Shown in pieces: positions 17,952 through 25,835 of a DNA stretch of 64,000 nucleotides (position 1 is its first letter; each line of letters begins with the position of its first letter). Source of the stretch: Mycobacterium pinniadriaticum (GTDB lineage Bacteria; Actinomycetota; Actinomycetes; Mycobacteriales; Mycobacteriaceae); NCBI RefSeq assembly GCF_026242045.1, contig NZ_JAPJDO010000008.1, positions 62,001 to 126,000 on the forward strand, read 5' to 3'. Below the pieces are notes generated by a model. It made no database searches and was not told the DNA's origin. It saw only the letters and a program-made list of their open reading frames with translations. The position numbers and the translations under genes are program-made.

Positions 17952-18608
17952 TCACTCCAGGTCGGGCAGAGCGGACTCGATCGCGGCGACCTGGGCCTTC
18001 CCGACGGTCTCGATGTAGTCCTGCGGGACCGGGCTGAGGTCATCGGGTCCGCTACCGAACACCATCACCACGACGGTCCGGTCCACCGTGAACAGCAATG
18101 CCGCCATCGCGGACTTGCCGTCCGGCGACGTGCCGATGGTGGCCTGCGCGTCGGGGGTGATACCCGGCAGCGGTGTCGGCGTGCCGGTCACCTGAGACGG
18201 CACGCTGTTCGCGGCGCCGGTCAGCGCCGTGGCGGCCTGCGAGGGGTCGTCGGCGATGATCACCGAGACGTTGATGGCATTGGTTCCCGACGTGAAGGTC
18301 TGGGTCACGTCTGGTGGCGGCGGCGTCATGGTCACCTTCGGCTCATCGCCCGTCCACGGCGACGTACCGATGGGCGGAAGGTCGGCGGCGGTGATGAGCA
18401 GCGACGCGTAATCCGGCGTGGCCTCATCCGCTGTCGCCTCAGCGCTGGCGGTCTCGGCCGCCGAGGTGGTCGTCGTTGTCGACGTCGTCGTGCTCGTCTC
18501 CGATGACGAGGACGAACTGTCGTCCTTACCGCAACCGGCGACGACCAATCCGAGCGCCACGGCGGCCGCCGTGACCCGCACGATCGCTCGCGTGCTGACA
18601 ATTTCCAT
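17952..18608 (-). CDS. Mycobacterial lipoprotein, unassigned family
   Basis: 218 aa. A signal peptide ends in a lipobox (LGLVVAGC, Cys about residue 26), followed by a ~45-residue Ser/Thr/Ala linker and a globular domain (ITAADLPPIGTSPWTG, INVSVIIADDPSQAATALTGAANSV, VVMVFGSGPDDLSPVPQDYIETVGKAQVAAIESALPDLE). It should be lipid-anchored outside the inner membrane. The domain resembles small mycobacterial lipoproteins of unknown role; I cannot assign a family. It lies upstream of, and on the same strand as, the PE-PPE gene, 156 bp apart. Confidence 0.78.
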   Translation of the reverse strand: MEIVSTRAIVRVTAAAVALGLVVAGCGKDDSSSSSSETSTTTSTTTTTSAAETASAEATADEATPDYASLLITAADLPPIGTSPWTGDEPKVTMTPPPPDVTQTFTSGTNAINVSVIIADDPSQAATALTGAANSVPSQVTGTPTPLPGITPDAQATIGTSPDGKSAMAALLFTVDRTVVVMVFGSGPDDLSPVPQDYIETVGKAQVAAIESALPDLE

Positions 18609-18737
18609 AGCGGCGCGCTCCTTCTGGCCACACCCCGCTGGTAGGCCAGCTGCAGCGTAAGCGAGCAGGGCCGCAGGTCAGCGCGGATTTCGCAGAATTG
18701 TCGGCGGTACTTGCCCGCACTTCTGGATGACTAATTC

Positions 18738-19004
18738 ATGCCGGACCTCGACGATGCCGCGTTGTCCTTCAGAGACACGTCGAATTTGTAGCGCTCAGGC
18801 CTCCACAACTCGATCCTGTTGCTGCCCCAGGAAGGGTCGGACACCGACAACACAGTGATCAATCACTGCCGCTGGGACAAGCTGCGCAACATCCTGCCGT
18901 CCTTGGTGTTCAAGCCCTCGTTCCGCCGCTATGTGCTGGCCAATTTCGAGGCGAACAACACGGCTGCGATACCGATCCTGTACCGGCTCGCTGATCTGAG
19001 CTGG
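18738..19004 (+). pseudogene. Probable remnant of an unidentified gene
   Basis: Frame 18738-19004 opens with an ATG, has an in-frame TAG at 18789, then reads a protein-like, GC3-rich stretch (GLHNSILLLPQEGSDTDN, CRWDKLRNILPSLVFKPSF, RYVLANFEANNTAAIPILYRLADLSW). After that the frame runs into non-protein-like sequence. Codon use suggests a decayed or truncated gene, not chance. I do not recognise the family. This is the main content of the 517-bp space between the two lipoprotein genes. Confidence 0.35.
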
Positions 19005-19125
19005 ACCAGCCGCGCTCACCGCCGCAACGGCGGTGACCGAAATTCGCGCGTTGTTCAATTCAGCGCGTCACAGCCAGGCAGTGCCGCCGATAGTGTCGAT
19101 TCACCAACGTCGGTGAGGAGCAGCC

Positions 19126-19878
19126 ATGCCAAAAGCAGCGATCACCCGCTACTCGATGCTAGCGATCGTCGGGGTCACCGCATTGTCGGCCGTCGCCTGC
19201 AACTCATCCAATAACGTTGCGCCAAGCTCATCTTCGACGACACCGAACACCACATCGGCTGTGGCGCCGAGCACCACATCGGCGGCAGCGTCGCCCCCAT
19301 CTCAAGAGAAGGTCAACGGTGAGGACGAGGTCGTGGGGTCGATCGCATCGGTGTCGGGCACGACGATCCAGGTGACCGGGCCGCAGGGATCCTCGGCGGT
19401 GGCCTTCTCCCCGTCGACGAAGATCATGGAGTTGACACCCGCCAAGCTGACGGACATCACCACGGGCTTGTGTGTCACCATCAGGCCCGCAAGCGGAGCA
19501 GAAGGCAGCACCGTCACCGCGGCGGCGGTCGTAGTCGGCGCGTCCAGTAGCGGTAAGTGCGAGAAGACCGGTGGCGCTGACAACGGAGGGCTGCCGCGCA
19601 GTCCGCTGGGCGGCTTCCGCGGCACGGTCGATTCCGTCGGTGACAACACGGTCGTCGTCACCACCATCGGCGCCGACGGAAGCACTGAGACAACCACGGT
19701 TCAGGTCGACGACACGACCGTCTTCGCCGATCGGCACCGCGCGAGCGCTGACGCCATCGTCGAGGGCAAATGCATCATGGCGGGCGGCACCAACGACACC
19801 GGGGGCACGTTGCAGGCGTTGACGATCAACCTGCCGTTGGTCATCGACGGCAAGTGCCCGCAACCCACTGCCAGCTGA
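19126..19878 (+). CDS. Lipoprotein with DUF5666-like repeats
   Basis: 250 aa. Signal peptide with lipobox LSAVAC (Cys about residue 25), a Ser/Thr/Ala-rich linker to residue ~60, then two related beta-rich domains: EVVGSIASVSGTTIQVTGPQGSSAVAFSPSTKI followed by a GLCVTIRP/GKCEKT region, and GTVDSVGDNTVVVTTIGADGSTETTTVQVDDTTVF followed by IVEGKCIMAGG. The V-x-S-V-x-G/D-x-T-I/V pattern is that of DUF5666 domains. Four Cys in the two halves may form disulphides. The role is unknown; the location is the outer face of the inner membrane. Confidence 0.78.
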   Translation: MPKAAITRYSMLAIVGVTALSAVACNSSNNVAPSSSSTTPNTTSAVAPSTTSAAASPPSQEKVNGEDEVVGSIASVSGTTIQVTGPQGSSAVAFSPSTKIMELTPAKLTDITTGLCVTIRPASGAEGSTVTAAAVVVGASSSGKCEKTGGADNGGLPRSPLGGFRGTVDSVGDNTVVVTTIGADGSTETTTVQVDDTTVFADRHRASADAIVEGKCIMAGGTNDTGGTLQALTINLPLVIDGKCPQPTAS

Positions 19879-19899
19879 CATCGGGGCCGGAAGGCCTCT

Positions 19900-19914
19900 T
19901 GAAGTAGGGCGGGC
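19900..19914 (+). repeat. 15-bp copy of a tRNA 3' end (possible att relic)
   Basis: TGAAGTAGGGCGGGC is identical to 21779-21793, which is the 3' end of the CAU tRNA plus 5 flanking bases. The two copies are in the same orientation and bracket the SulP gene. This copy also forms part of a possible hairpin (GGCG/CGCC) after the upstream gene. No integrase is found between the copies. Confidence 0.4.
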
Positions 19915-19935
19915 TTTCGCCGTTCCTCACCGATC

Positions 19936-21522
19936 TCAGTGCGCGGCACCCAGCATTCCGGAGAGCCGGTCGTGCCGGTCGGCGGAATCGGTATTGAGGC
20001 CGACGATCTCGACGTGCTTTCCCCTGGCGTGATACTTCGTAGTCACCGCATCCAGGGCGGCCACGGTCGAGGCGTCCCAGATGTGCGACTGCGACATGTC
20101 GATCACTACGTTGGGCGGGTCGTCGGTGTAGTTGAACTGATAGACCAGGTCGTTACTGGATGCGAAGAACAGCTCACCTCTCACCCGATATGTCACGGAG
20201 TCGACGGCGCGACCACTACCCTGCTCGTCGGGCTCGGTGATTTTCTCGACGGTGACCAGGTGGGCGACGCGGCGAGCAAAGAGCACGACGGCGGTCAGCG
20301 CCCCGACGATGACGCCGTACGCGAGGTTGTGCGTGGCAACGGTGACCGCGACCGTGGACAGCATCACCAGCGTTTCGCTGCGCGGCATCCGACGCAGCGT
20401 TGTCGGCGCGATGCTGTGCCAATCCATCGTGCCGACCGAAACCATGATCATCACGGCCACCAGTGCGGCCATCGGAATCAGCGCCACAATATCGCCCAGA
20501 CCGACGACCAGACCCAACAGGAACAACCCGGCCAGAAACGTCGAGATGCGGGTGCGGGCACCGGAAACCTTGACGTTGATCATGGTTTGGCCGATCATCG
20601 CGCAACCACCCATGCCGCCGAATAGGCCGGTGACGACATTGGCGACGCCTTGGCCCCAGCCTTCGCGGGTCTTGTTGCTGTGGGTGTCGGTGATGTCGTC
20701 GACCAATTTGGCCGTCATCAGCGACTCCAACAGGCCCACCAGCGCCATCGCCAAGGCGTAGGGCGCGATGATCGACAGGGTGGCCCAGGTGAACGGCACA
20801 TCGGGGAAGAACAGTGTCGGCAGGCTCGACGGCAATTCACCCTCATCGCCCACGGTGGGTATTCGCACTGAGAAGACAATCGCGACAACGGTCAGGAGCA
20901 CGATCGCGATCAGAGGGGCTGGAACCATCGTTGTCAGTTTCGGCAGGAAAACCATGATGACCAGACCGACGGCTACGAACGGATACACCAGCGTGGGCAC
21001 GCCCAGCAGATGAGGCAATTGTGAGGTGAAGATCAGAATCGCCAGCGCGTTGACGAATCCGACCATCACGCTGCGCGGAATGAATCGCATCAACCGGGCG
21101 ACACCCAGCACGCTGAGCAGAATCTGCAGAACTCCCGCGAGCAGAACCGCCGCCACGAGGTAGTCGAGACCATATTGGCGGGCCAGAGGCGCGATCACTA
21201 GGGCGATTGATCCGGTCGCTGCTGAGATCATCGCGGGGCGACCACCGACAAGGGCGATGGTCACCGCCATCGTGAACGAGGCGAACAGCCCTACGCGGGG
21301 ATCGACCCCGGCAATGATGGCGAACGATATTGCCTCCGGAATCAACGCGAGTGCCACCACCAACCCGGCGAGCACTTCGGTCTTGAGTCGCGTGGGTGAC
21401 CGCAGCGCCGCGATCACCGATGTACTGGGATCGCCTGCCTCGCGCACAGTCGGCGCAGGCGAAAGCTCTCGAGAAGACACAGCATTCCGTTCGATTGAGT
21501 GCGAACCGCAGGGCGCAGCCAC
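19936..21522 (-). CDS. SulP-family anion transporter with STAS domain
   Basis: 528 aa. A ~45-residue polar N-terminus precedes the SulP/SLC26 membrane domain (LKTEVLAGLVVALALIPEAISFAIIAGVDPRVGLFASF at TM1, VGGRPAMISAATGSIALV, GLFGGMGGCAMIGQTMINVKVSGARTR), about 10-12 helices to residue ~420. The C-terminal ~100 residues form a STAS domain (ELFFASSNDLVYQF, VIDMSQSHIWDASTVAALDAV). SulP proteins carry sulfate, bicarbonate or other anions coupled to ions; the substrate cannot be read here. It is a single-gene unit. Confidence 0.9.
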   Translation of the reverse strand: MAAPCGSHSIERNAVSSRELSPAPTVREAGDPSTSVIAALRSPTRLKTEVLAGLVVALALIPEAISFAIIAGVDPRVGLFASFTMAVTIALVGGRPAMISAATGSIALVIAPLARQYGLDYLVAAVLLAGVLQILLSVLGVARLMRFIPRSVMVGFVNALAILIFTSQLPHLLGVPTLVYPFVAVGLVIMVFLPKLTTMVPAPLIAIVLLTVVAIVFSVRIPTVGDEGELPSSLPTLFFPDVPFTWATLSIIAPYALAMALVGLLESLMTAKLVDDITDTHSNKTREGWGQGVANVVTGLFGGMGGCAMIGQTMINVKVSGARTRISTFLAGLFLLGLVVGLGDIVALIPMAALVAVMIMVSVGTMDWHSIAPTTLRRMPRSETLVMLSTVAVTVATHNLAYGVIVGALTAVVLFARRVAHLVTVEKITEPDEQGSGRAVDSVTYRVRGELFFASSNDLVYQFNYTDDPPNVVIDMSQSHIWDASTVAALDAVTTKYHARGKHVEIVGLNTDSADRHDRLSGMLGAAH

Positions 21523-21783
21523 AGTTCCAATGCGCAGAATTGACAGTCTCGACGCTGCGAAACCCGTCGGGCCTTGCGGCCGATTCGGCGTGGGTGGCGT
21601 CGGCCTCTGCCGGTCGGAACCCTACCCCGGCCTCAGGCACGACTAGAAATTTCGTAAGCCACGTCACTGAACTCGCTTCGCCACCGGAGCCGGCTGCCGT
21701 GGGTCGACGCGGGTGGGCAGCCACGCACCACTCCCTCGTCCAGAGAGCGCCAAACGTCAGCCGAGGTCAAACAGGCTCTGAAG

Positions 21784-21857
21784 TAGGGCGGGCGGGGCTC
21801 GAACCCGCGACCAATGGATTATGAGTCCACGGCTCTAACCAACTGAGCTACCGCCCC
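21784..21857 (-). tRNA. tRNA with CAU anticodon (Ile2 or elongator Met)
   Basis: A complete 74-nt cloverleaf: acceptor GGGGCGG with CCGCCCU (first pair G-U), D arm GCUC/GAGC, anticodon CAU (complement at 21821-21823), T arm GCGGG-UUCGAGC-CCCGC, discriminator A. CCA is not encoded. The UUGGUCG variable region resembles tRNA-Ile2, whose C34 is lysidinylated, more than elongator tRNA-Met, but this is a weak criterion. The mature 3' end is repeated at 19900-19914. Confidence 0.92.
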
Positions 21858-21931
21858 CTGGCGCATATCGCGGCCACCATGGTCCCATGCCGCGCCGCGC
21901 CCACGGTACTCCGCCCACGGGCAGTGACATC

Positions 21932-22963
21932 ATGGACAGGGTGCCCGCCGTGTCCACCGCCTTCGCCTCCGACAACGCCGCCCCCGCACATCCCAAAGCG
22001 CTCGACGCGATCCTGGCCGTCAACGACGGCACCACCCCATCCTACGGCGACGACCCGATCACCGAGCGCGCCGCCGAGCGGATCAGAGAAACCTTCGACT
22101 GCCCCAACGGCGACGTCCTGTTCGCGTTCACCGGCACCGGCGCCAACATCATCGCGCTGACCGCCGCGGTCCGGCCCTGGCACGAGATCCTCTGCAGCGA
22201 CATCGCCCACAGCCTGCTCGACGAGGCCGGCGGTCCCGTCCTGGTTTCCGGCGCCAGCCTGGTCGCGCTGCCCAGCGACGACGGCATCATCGACCGCACC
22301 CTGCTGGATCGCCGCGTCACCCGCCGGGGCGACGTCCACCACTCCCAACCGCGCATCGTCACCATCACCCAGTCCACCGAGAACGGGCGGGTCTGGCAGA
22401 CCGAGGCCATCGCGGAGTTCGTCGACCACGCCCACGAGCTCGACCTGCTGGTCCACGTCGACGGCTCACGTGTCGCCAATGCCATTGCCGCCCTCGATGT
22501 CCCGCCGGCACAGGCAGTCGGTGACGCCGATATCGTCACCATCGGCGGCACCAAGAACGGCATGCTGTTCGGTGATGCGATCCTGGTGCGCCGTCCCGAG
22601 CACTTCGCCGGTATCGAGTTCGTGCAGAAGCAGATCGGCCACCTGGCGAGCAAACACCGCTATGTCTCAGCGCAATTCGACGCCATGTTGGCTGACGGTG
22701 AATGGCTCGAAGCCGCCGCCCATGCCAACGCCATGGCCACGCGGCTCAGCAGCGGGATGACGGCCCTGGGCCTGCACCTGAGCTCCCCGACCGAAGCCAA
22801 CGAAGTGTTCGTCGACCTGACCCCCGAAGCGTTGATCGCTGTACGCCAGCAGTTCGCCGTGCACGCACCGGACCCACACAAGCCGGCGGTACGGTTCGTC
22901 TGCTCGTGGGCCACCACCGACGACGACGTCGACGCCGCGTTACGCGCGTTGGCTCAGCAGTGA
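21932..22963 (+). CDS. Low-specificity threonine aldolase-type PLP enzyme
   Basis: About 343 aa. It has fold-type I, beta-eliminating-lyase/threonine-aldolase features: FASDNAAPAHPKALDAI at the N-terminus, TPSYGDDPITERAAERI, FTGTGANIIAL, Asp177 in LLVHVDGSRVANA and the PLP-binding Lys208 in VTIGGTKNGML. The expected reaction is cleavage of threonine or allo-threonine to glycine and acetaldehyde. The start is uncertain: ATG 21932 fits the family, with alternatives ATG 21887 and GTG 21941. Its stop overlaps the next start (GTGA), so the two are coupled. Confidence 0.87.
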   Translation: MDRVPAVSTAFASDNAAPAHPKALDAILAVNDGTTPSYGDDPITERAAERIRETFDCPNGDVLFAFTGTGANIIALTAAVRPWHEILCSDIAHSLLDEAGGPVLVSGASLVALPSDDGIIDRTLLDRRVTRRGDVHHSQPRIVTITQSTENGRVWQTEAIAEFVDHAHELDLLVHVDGSRVANAIAALDVPPAQAVGDADIVTIGGTKNGMLFGDAILVRRPEHFAGIEFVQKQIGHLASKHRYVSAQFDAMLADGEWLEAAAHANAMATRLSSGMTALGLHLSSPTEANEVFVDLTPEALIAVRQQFAVHAPDPHKPAVRFVCSWATTDDDVDAALRALAQQ

Positions 22964-23547
22964 AGGAGTCCGAGATCACCCACCCCGCAGTGACCACCGT
23001 GTATCTGGCCCGCCATGGCCGCACCGCACTCAACGCCGAGGACCGGATGCGCGGGCTCAGCGATCCGCCGCTCGACGAGGTGGGGGTAGCCGAAGCAGCC
23101 CGGCTGGCTGCGGTCCTCGGCCCGACAAGGCCGGTGGCCGTGATCAGCAGCCCCCTGAAGCGTGCGGTGGCCACCGCGCAATCAATCGCCGACGCCGCCG
23201 GGATCGCGGCCACCGTCGACGATCGCCTCAACGACCGCGACTACGGACCGCACACCGGGGCCAAACGCGCGGATGTCATCGCCCACTACGGCAGTATCGA
23301 CAACGCGCCGGGAGTCGAGCCGCTGGCTGCCGTCCGCCAGCGCGCGGTGTCCGCCTTCACCGAGTTGGTCGCCGAATACGACAGCGGTCCTTTGGTTCTC
23401 GTCTCGCATGACGCGTTCAACCGGGCGTTGCTCAGCCAGCTCGACCCGACCCTGATCGACGCGCCGCAGCGCACAGCCTGCTGGAACCAGCTCAGCGTCG
23501 TCGACGGCACCTGGCGCGTCGATGTCTACGACCAGAAGCCGGAATAG
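22960..23547 (+). CDS. Histidine phosphatase (phosphoglycerate mutase-like)
   Basis: 195 aa from a GTG overlapping the aldolase stop. The RHG catalytic motif is at residues 18-20 (VYLARHGRTALN), followed by SSPLKRAVATAQSIADAAG, the acid region NDRDYGPHTG and the second catalytic His in LVLVSHDAFNRALL. This branch is a cofactor-independent-size broad phosphatase; the substrate is unknown. A second possible start is GTG 22991. It ends 3 bp before the convergent CMD gene. Confidence 0.87.
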   Translation: MKESEITHPAVTTVYLARHGRTALNAEDRMRGLSDPPLDEVGVAEAARLAAVLGPTRPVAVISSPLKRAVATAQSIADAAGIAATVDDRLNDRDYGPHTGAKRADVIAHYGSIDNAPGVEPLAAVRQRAVSAFTELVAEYDSGPLVLVSHDAFNRALLSQLDPTLIDAPQRTACWNQLSVVDGTWRVDVYDQKPE

Positions 23548-23550
23548 GAC

Positions 23551-24390
23551 TCAGGCGAACTGCGTCTGACCGTCCGCGTCGATGAAATAGCGTTCGGTCC
23601 CCTCTTCGACGCGGGCCGCGTCGGCCTTCAGCGCCACCGCGATCTTGTTGCTCGCGTTGCGCATCACATCCAGAGTCAGCTCGCGGGCCTGCTCGTGCGA
23701 GAAGTGCTCGCGCACACCGGATGCCACCGACTGGCTGATGCGGGCCGGCGACCAGATCAGCGCATCGGCGTACCGCAACGCCGCCTTCTGCCCGTCGGTC
23801 AGCAGCTCCGAGGACTCGTAGTGCTCGATGTCCTGATACAGCGACTCGCTGCCGCCGGCGTCCAGGGCGTTGCCGTCCCGCAGCGATTTGCACAGCCGGC
23901 AGTTATGCGCGACCGCCCCGCGCAACCGCACCACCTCGGTGGTCACCGGATCCAGCGACCGCAGCCGCGCCACCCCGGGCAGCAGGCGGTTGAACAGCAC
24001 GTCGGCGGCGTCGATGCCGGCATCCCACACCGGCGCGGCGGGCACCCAGTCGACCGGCAGGCCGAGCACCTCCAGACCGCCCCGCACCCGCGGCAGGAAG
24101 TCGGCGACGAACATCTGCACCACCGCCCCGAACATCGCCGGGCCCAGGGTGGTCAGCGATTCGCGCTGGCGATCCGACACCGCCGACACGTCGACGCTGA
24201 ACTGCTCGGCGAATTCGGCCACCACCTTCTCGGCGTCCGTCTCCGGCGCTCGCACCGGCGTCTGCGCGGGCAGCGGCGGCAGCGACAACGTCTGGCCGCA
24301 GGTCGCACGGACCAGTCCCACCAACCGCTGCTGGTCGACCGGTGACTGCACCACCAGGTCGGCCAGCACTACGTCAAGATCGTCAGCCAT
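23551..24390 (-). CDS. Carboxymuconolactone decarboxylase-fold (AhpD-like) protein
   Basis: 279 aa, with an all-helical CMD/AhpD fold in the C-terminal half. The redox-type CxxC is Cys164-Cys167 in [16 protein letters not shown], flanked by VRLRGA and later [24 protein letters not shown]. The N-terminal half ([32 protein letters not shown]) may be a degenerate second copy. CMD-fold proteins with CxxC often act as peroxidase or redox partners. It follows tldE by 7 nt and is probably the last gene of tldD-tldE-cmd. Confidence 0.82.
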   Translation of the reverse strand: MADDLDVVLADLVVQSPVDQQRLVGLVRATCGQTLSLPPLPAQTPVRAPETDAEKVVAEFAEQFSVDVSAVSDRQRESLTTLGPAMFGAVVQMFVADFLPRVRGGLEVLGLPVDWVPAAPVWDAGIDAADVLFNRLLPGVARLRSLDPVTTEVVRLRGAVAHNCRLCKSLRDGNALDAGGSESLYQDIEHYESSELLTDGQKAALRYADALIWSPARISQSVASGVREHFSHEQARELTLDVMRNASNKIAVALKADAARVEEGTERYFIDADGQTQFA

Positions 24391-24397
24391 CCTTGGA

Positions 24398-25759
24398 TTA
24401 TTGCGCCTGGCTGACCGACGACATGTGGAAGTCGGGGATTCGCAGCGTCGGCATCACCGCGCGGGTCGCCCAGTCCCCCCACTCGCGGGGCAACGTCTGC
24501 TCGGCCACGCCCGCCTCGGTGGCCCGCCGCAGCAGATCCAACGGACTCTCGTTGAACCGGAAGTTGTTCACCGCGGCGGTGACCTCACCGTCCTCGATCA
24601 GGTAGACACCGTCGCGGGTCAATCCGGTCAGCAGCAGGGTGGTCGGATCGACGGTGCGGATGTACCACAGCGTGGTCAACAGCAGGCCACGTTCGGTGGC
24701 CGCGATCATGTCGGCCAAATCGGCGCTGCCACCGGTCATCAGCAGGTTGTCGGCGGGCACCGCCGGCGCCGTCCCGAACTCGGCCGCCGCCGCGCGCGGG
24801 TAGGCCAGCGCGTTGATGACGCCGTCGCGGATCCAGTCGACCCGGCCGATGTCCATCCCGTTGTCGAACACCGAGACCGATTCCGAACTGCCGGCGGCGG
24901 CGACGAACGGTGCGCACTGCAGGCCCGCGGCGAACGGGTCGGAGTACATCGTCAGCGGGAGCCCGGTGAGCTTCTCCCCCACCCGGGTGCCACCGCCGGG
25001 GGCCGACAGTGCGGTGCGGCCCTCTTCCGCGCCGCGGCCATCCATCGACCAGCCCAGGTAGATCATCATGTCCGCCACCGTCGAGGGCGGCATCAGTGTC
25101 TCGTAGCGGCCCGCGGGCAACTCGACGGTACGGCTGGCCCAACCCAGGCGCATCGCCAGATCGTCCAGCAGCGCATCGGTTCCGACCTCGACGAACCACG
25201 GTGTGCTCACCCCCGCCCACGCGCTGGCGCCGTCGCGTTTGGCGTTGATCTCCACGGTCCCGGTCGGCTGGGTGAAGCGTCGGCGGATCCCGGTGGAGGT
25301 GGCCAGGAAGGTGGTCTCGACGAGGTGGTGGGCGTAGCCGTAGAGCCGGTCGGCACGCCCGAAACCCGCCGACAGCGAGTCGGCGACGTCGGCGAACACC
25401 GCGGCACCGGTCTCGGGCACCGGTGCGTTCCAGTCGTCCGGGATCCCCTCGCCCGGCAGCAACGGTGCGCTGTCGCGGGCGTTGGGCGCGGCGTGCGCGG
25501 CCTGCTCGGCGGCGGCCACCAGGAGCGGAATCGCCGCCGGATCGACGTCGCTGGTGCGGATCGCGCCGGTGTGCGAGGTATCGCCTTTGCGCACAATGGA
25601 AATCACCGTGGTGATACGCGTCGTCGAGACACCGTTGGTGGTCATCGAATTGCCGGCCCAGCGCAGGGAGGCTTCGGCGCGGTCGGTGACGATGACGACG
25701 GTCTCGTCGACGGTGGCGGCCTGCAGCGCCAGTTCGACGACCTGCTGTGCGGGGATCAT
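24398..25759 (-). CDS. tldE: TldE/PmbA-type metallopeptidase partner
   Basis: About 453 aa. It has the TldD/PmbA family layout: [23 protein letters not shown] at the N-terminus, a central domain, then [71 protein letters not shown]. No HExxxH zinc motif is present, as expected for the TldE subunit. In E. coli TldD-TldE is a heterodimer that digests unfolded peptides and matures microcin B17. The start is ATG 25759 in the last ATGA of a duplicated linker; a GTG at 25768 is possible. It corresponds to Rv2314c by context. Confidence 0.88.
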   Translation of the reverse strand: MIPAQQVVELALQAATVDETVVIVTDRAEASLRWAGNSMTTNGVSTTRITTVISIVRKGDTSHTGAIRTSDVDPAAIPLLVAAAEQAAHAAPNARDSAPLLPGEGIPDDWNAPVPETGAAVFADVADSLSAGFGRADRLYGYAHHLVETTFLATSTGIRRRFTQPTGTVEINAKRDGASAWAGVSTPWFVEVGTDALLDDLAMRLGWASRTVELPAGRYETLMPPSTVADMMIYLGWSMDGRGAEEGRTALSAPGGGTRVGEKLTGLPLTMYSDPFAAGLQCAPFVAAAGSSESVSVFDNGMDIGRVDWIRDGVINALAYPRAAAAEFGTAPAVPADNLLMTGGSADLADMIAATERGLLLTTLWYIRTVDPTTLLLTGLTRDGVYLIEDGEVTAAVNNFRFNESPLDLLRRATEAGVAEQTLPREWGDWATRAVMPTLRIPDFHMSSVSQAQ

Positions 25760-25835
25760 CGGCTCCACCCCGATTTGGCCTCTTCGCTGGCGCTCATCGA
25801 CTCCACCCCGATTTGGCCTCTTCGCTGGCGCTCAT
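25759..25835 (-). repeat. MIRU-like tandem 2 x 38-bp linker between tldD and tldE
   Basis: ATGA tetranucleotides recur with 38-bp period on the minus strand (ATG at 25835, 25797 and 25759). The first ATGA holds the tldD stop and the last the tldE start. The two 38-bp units differ at one base. Each encodes a 13-codon micro-ORF ([13 protein letters not shown]) whose start and stop overlap its neighbours by 4 nt. The length 38 is 3n-1, the same rule as the 50-bp units at 12188-12287, although the sequences differ. Confidence 0.8.
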
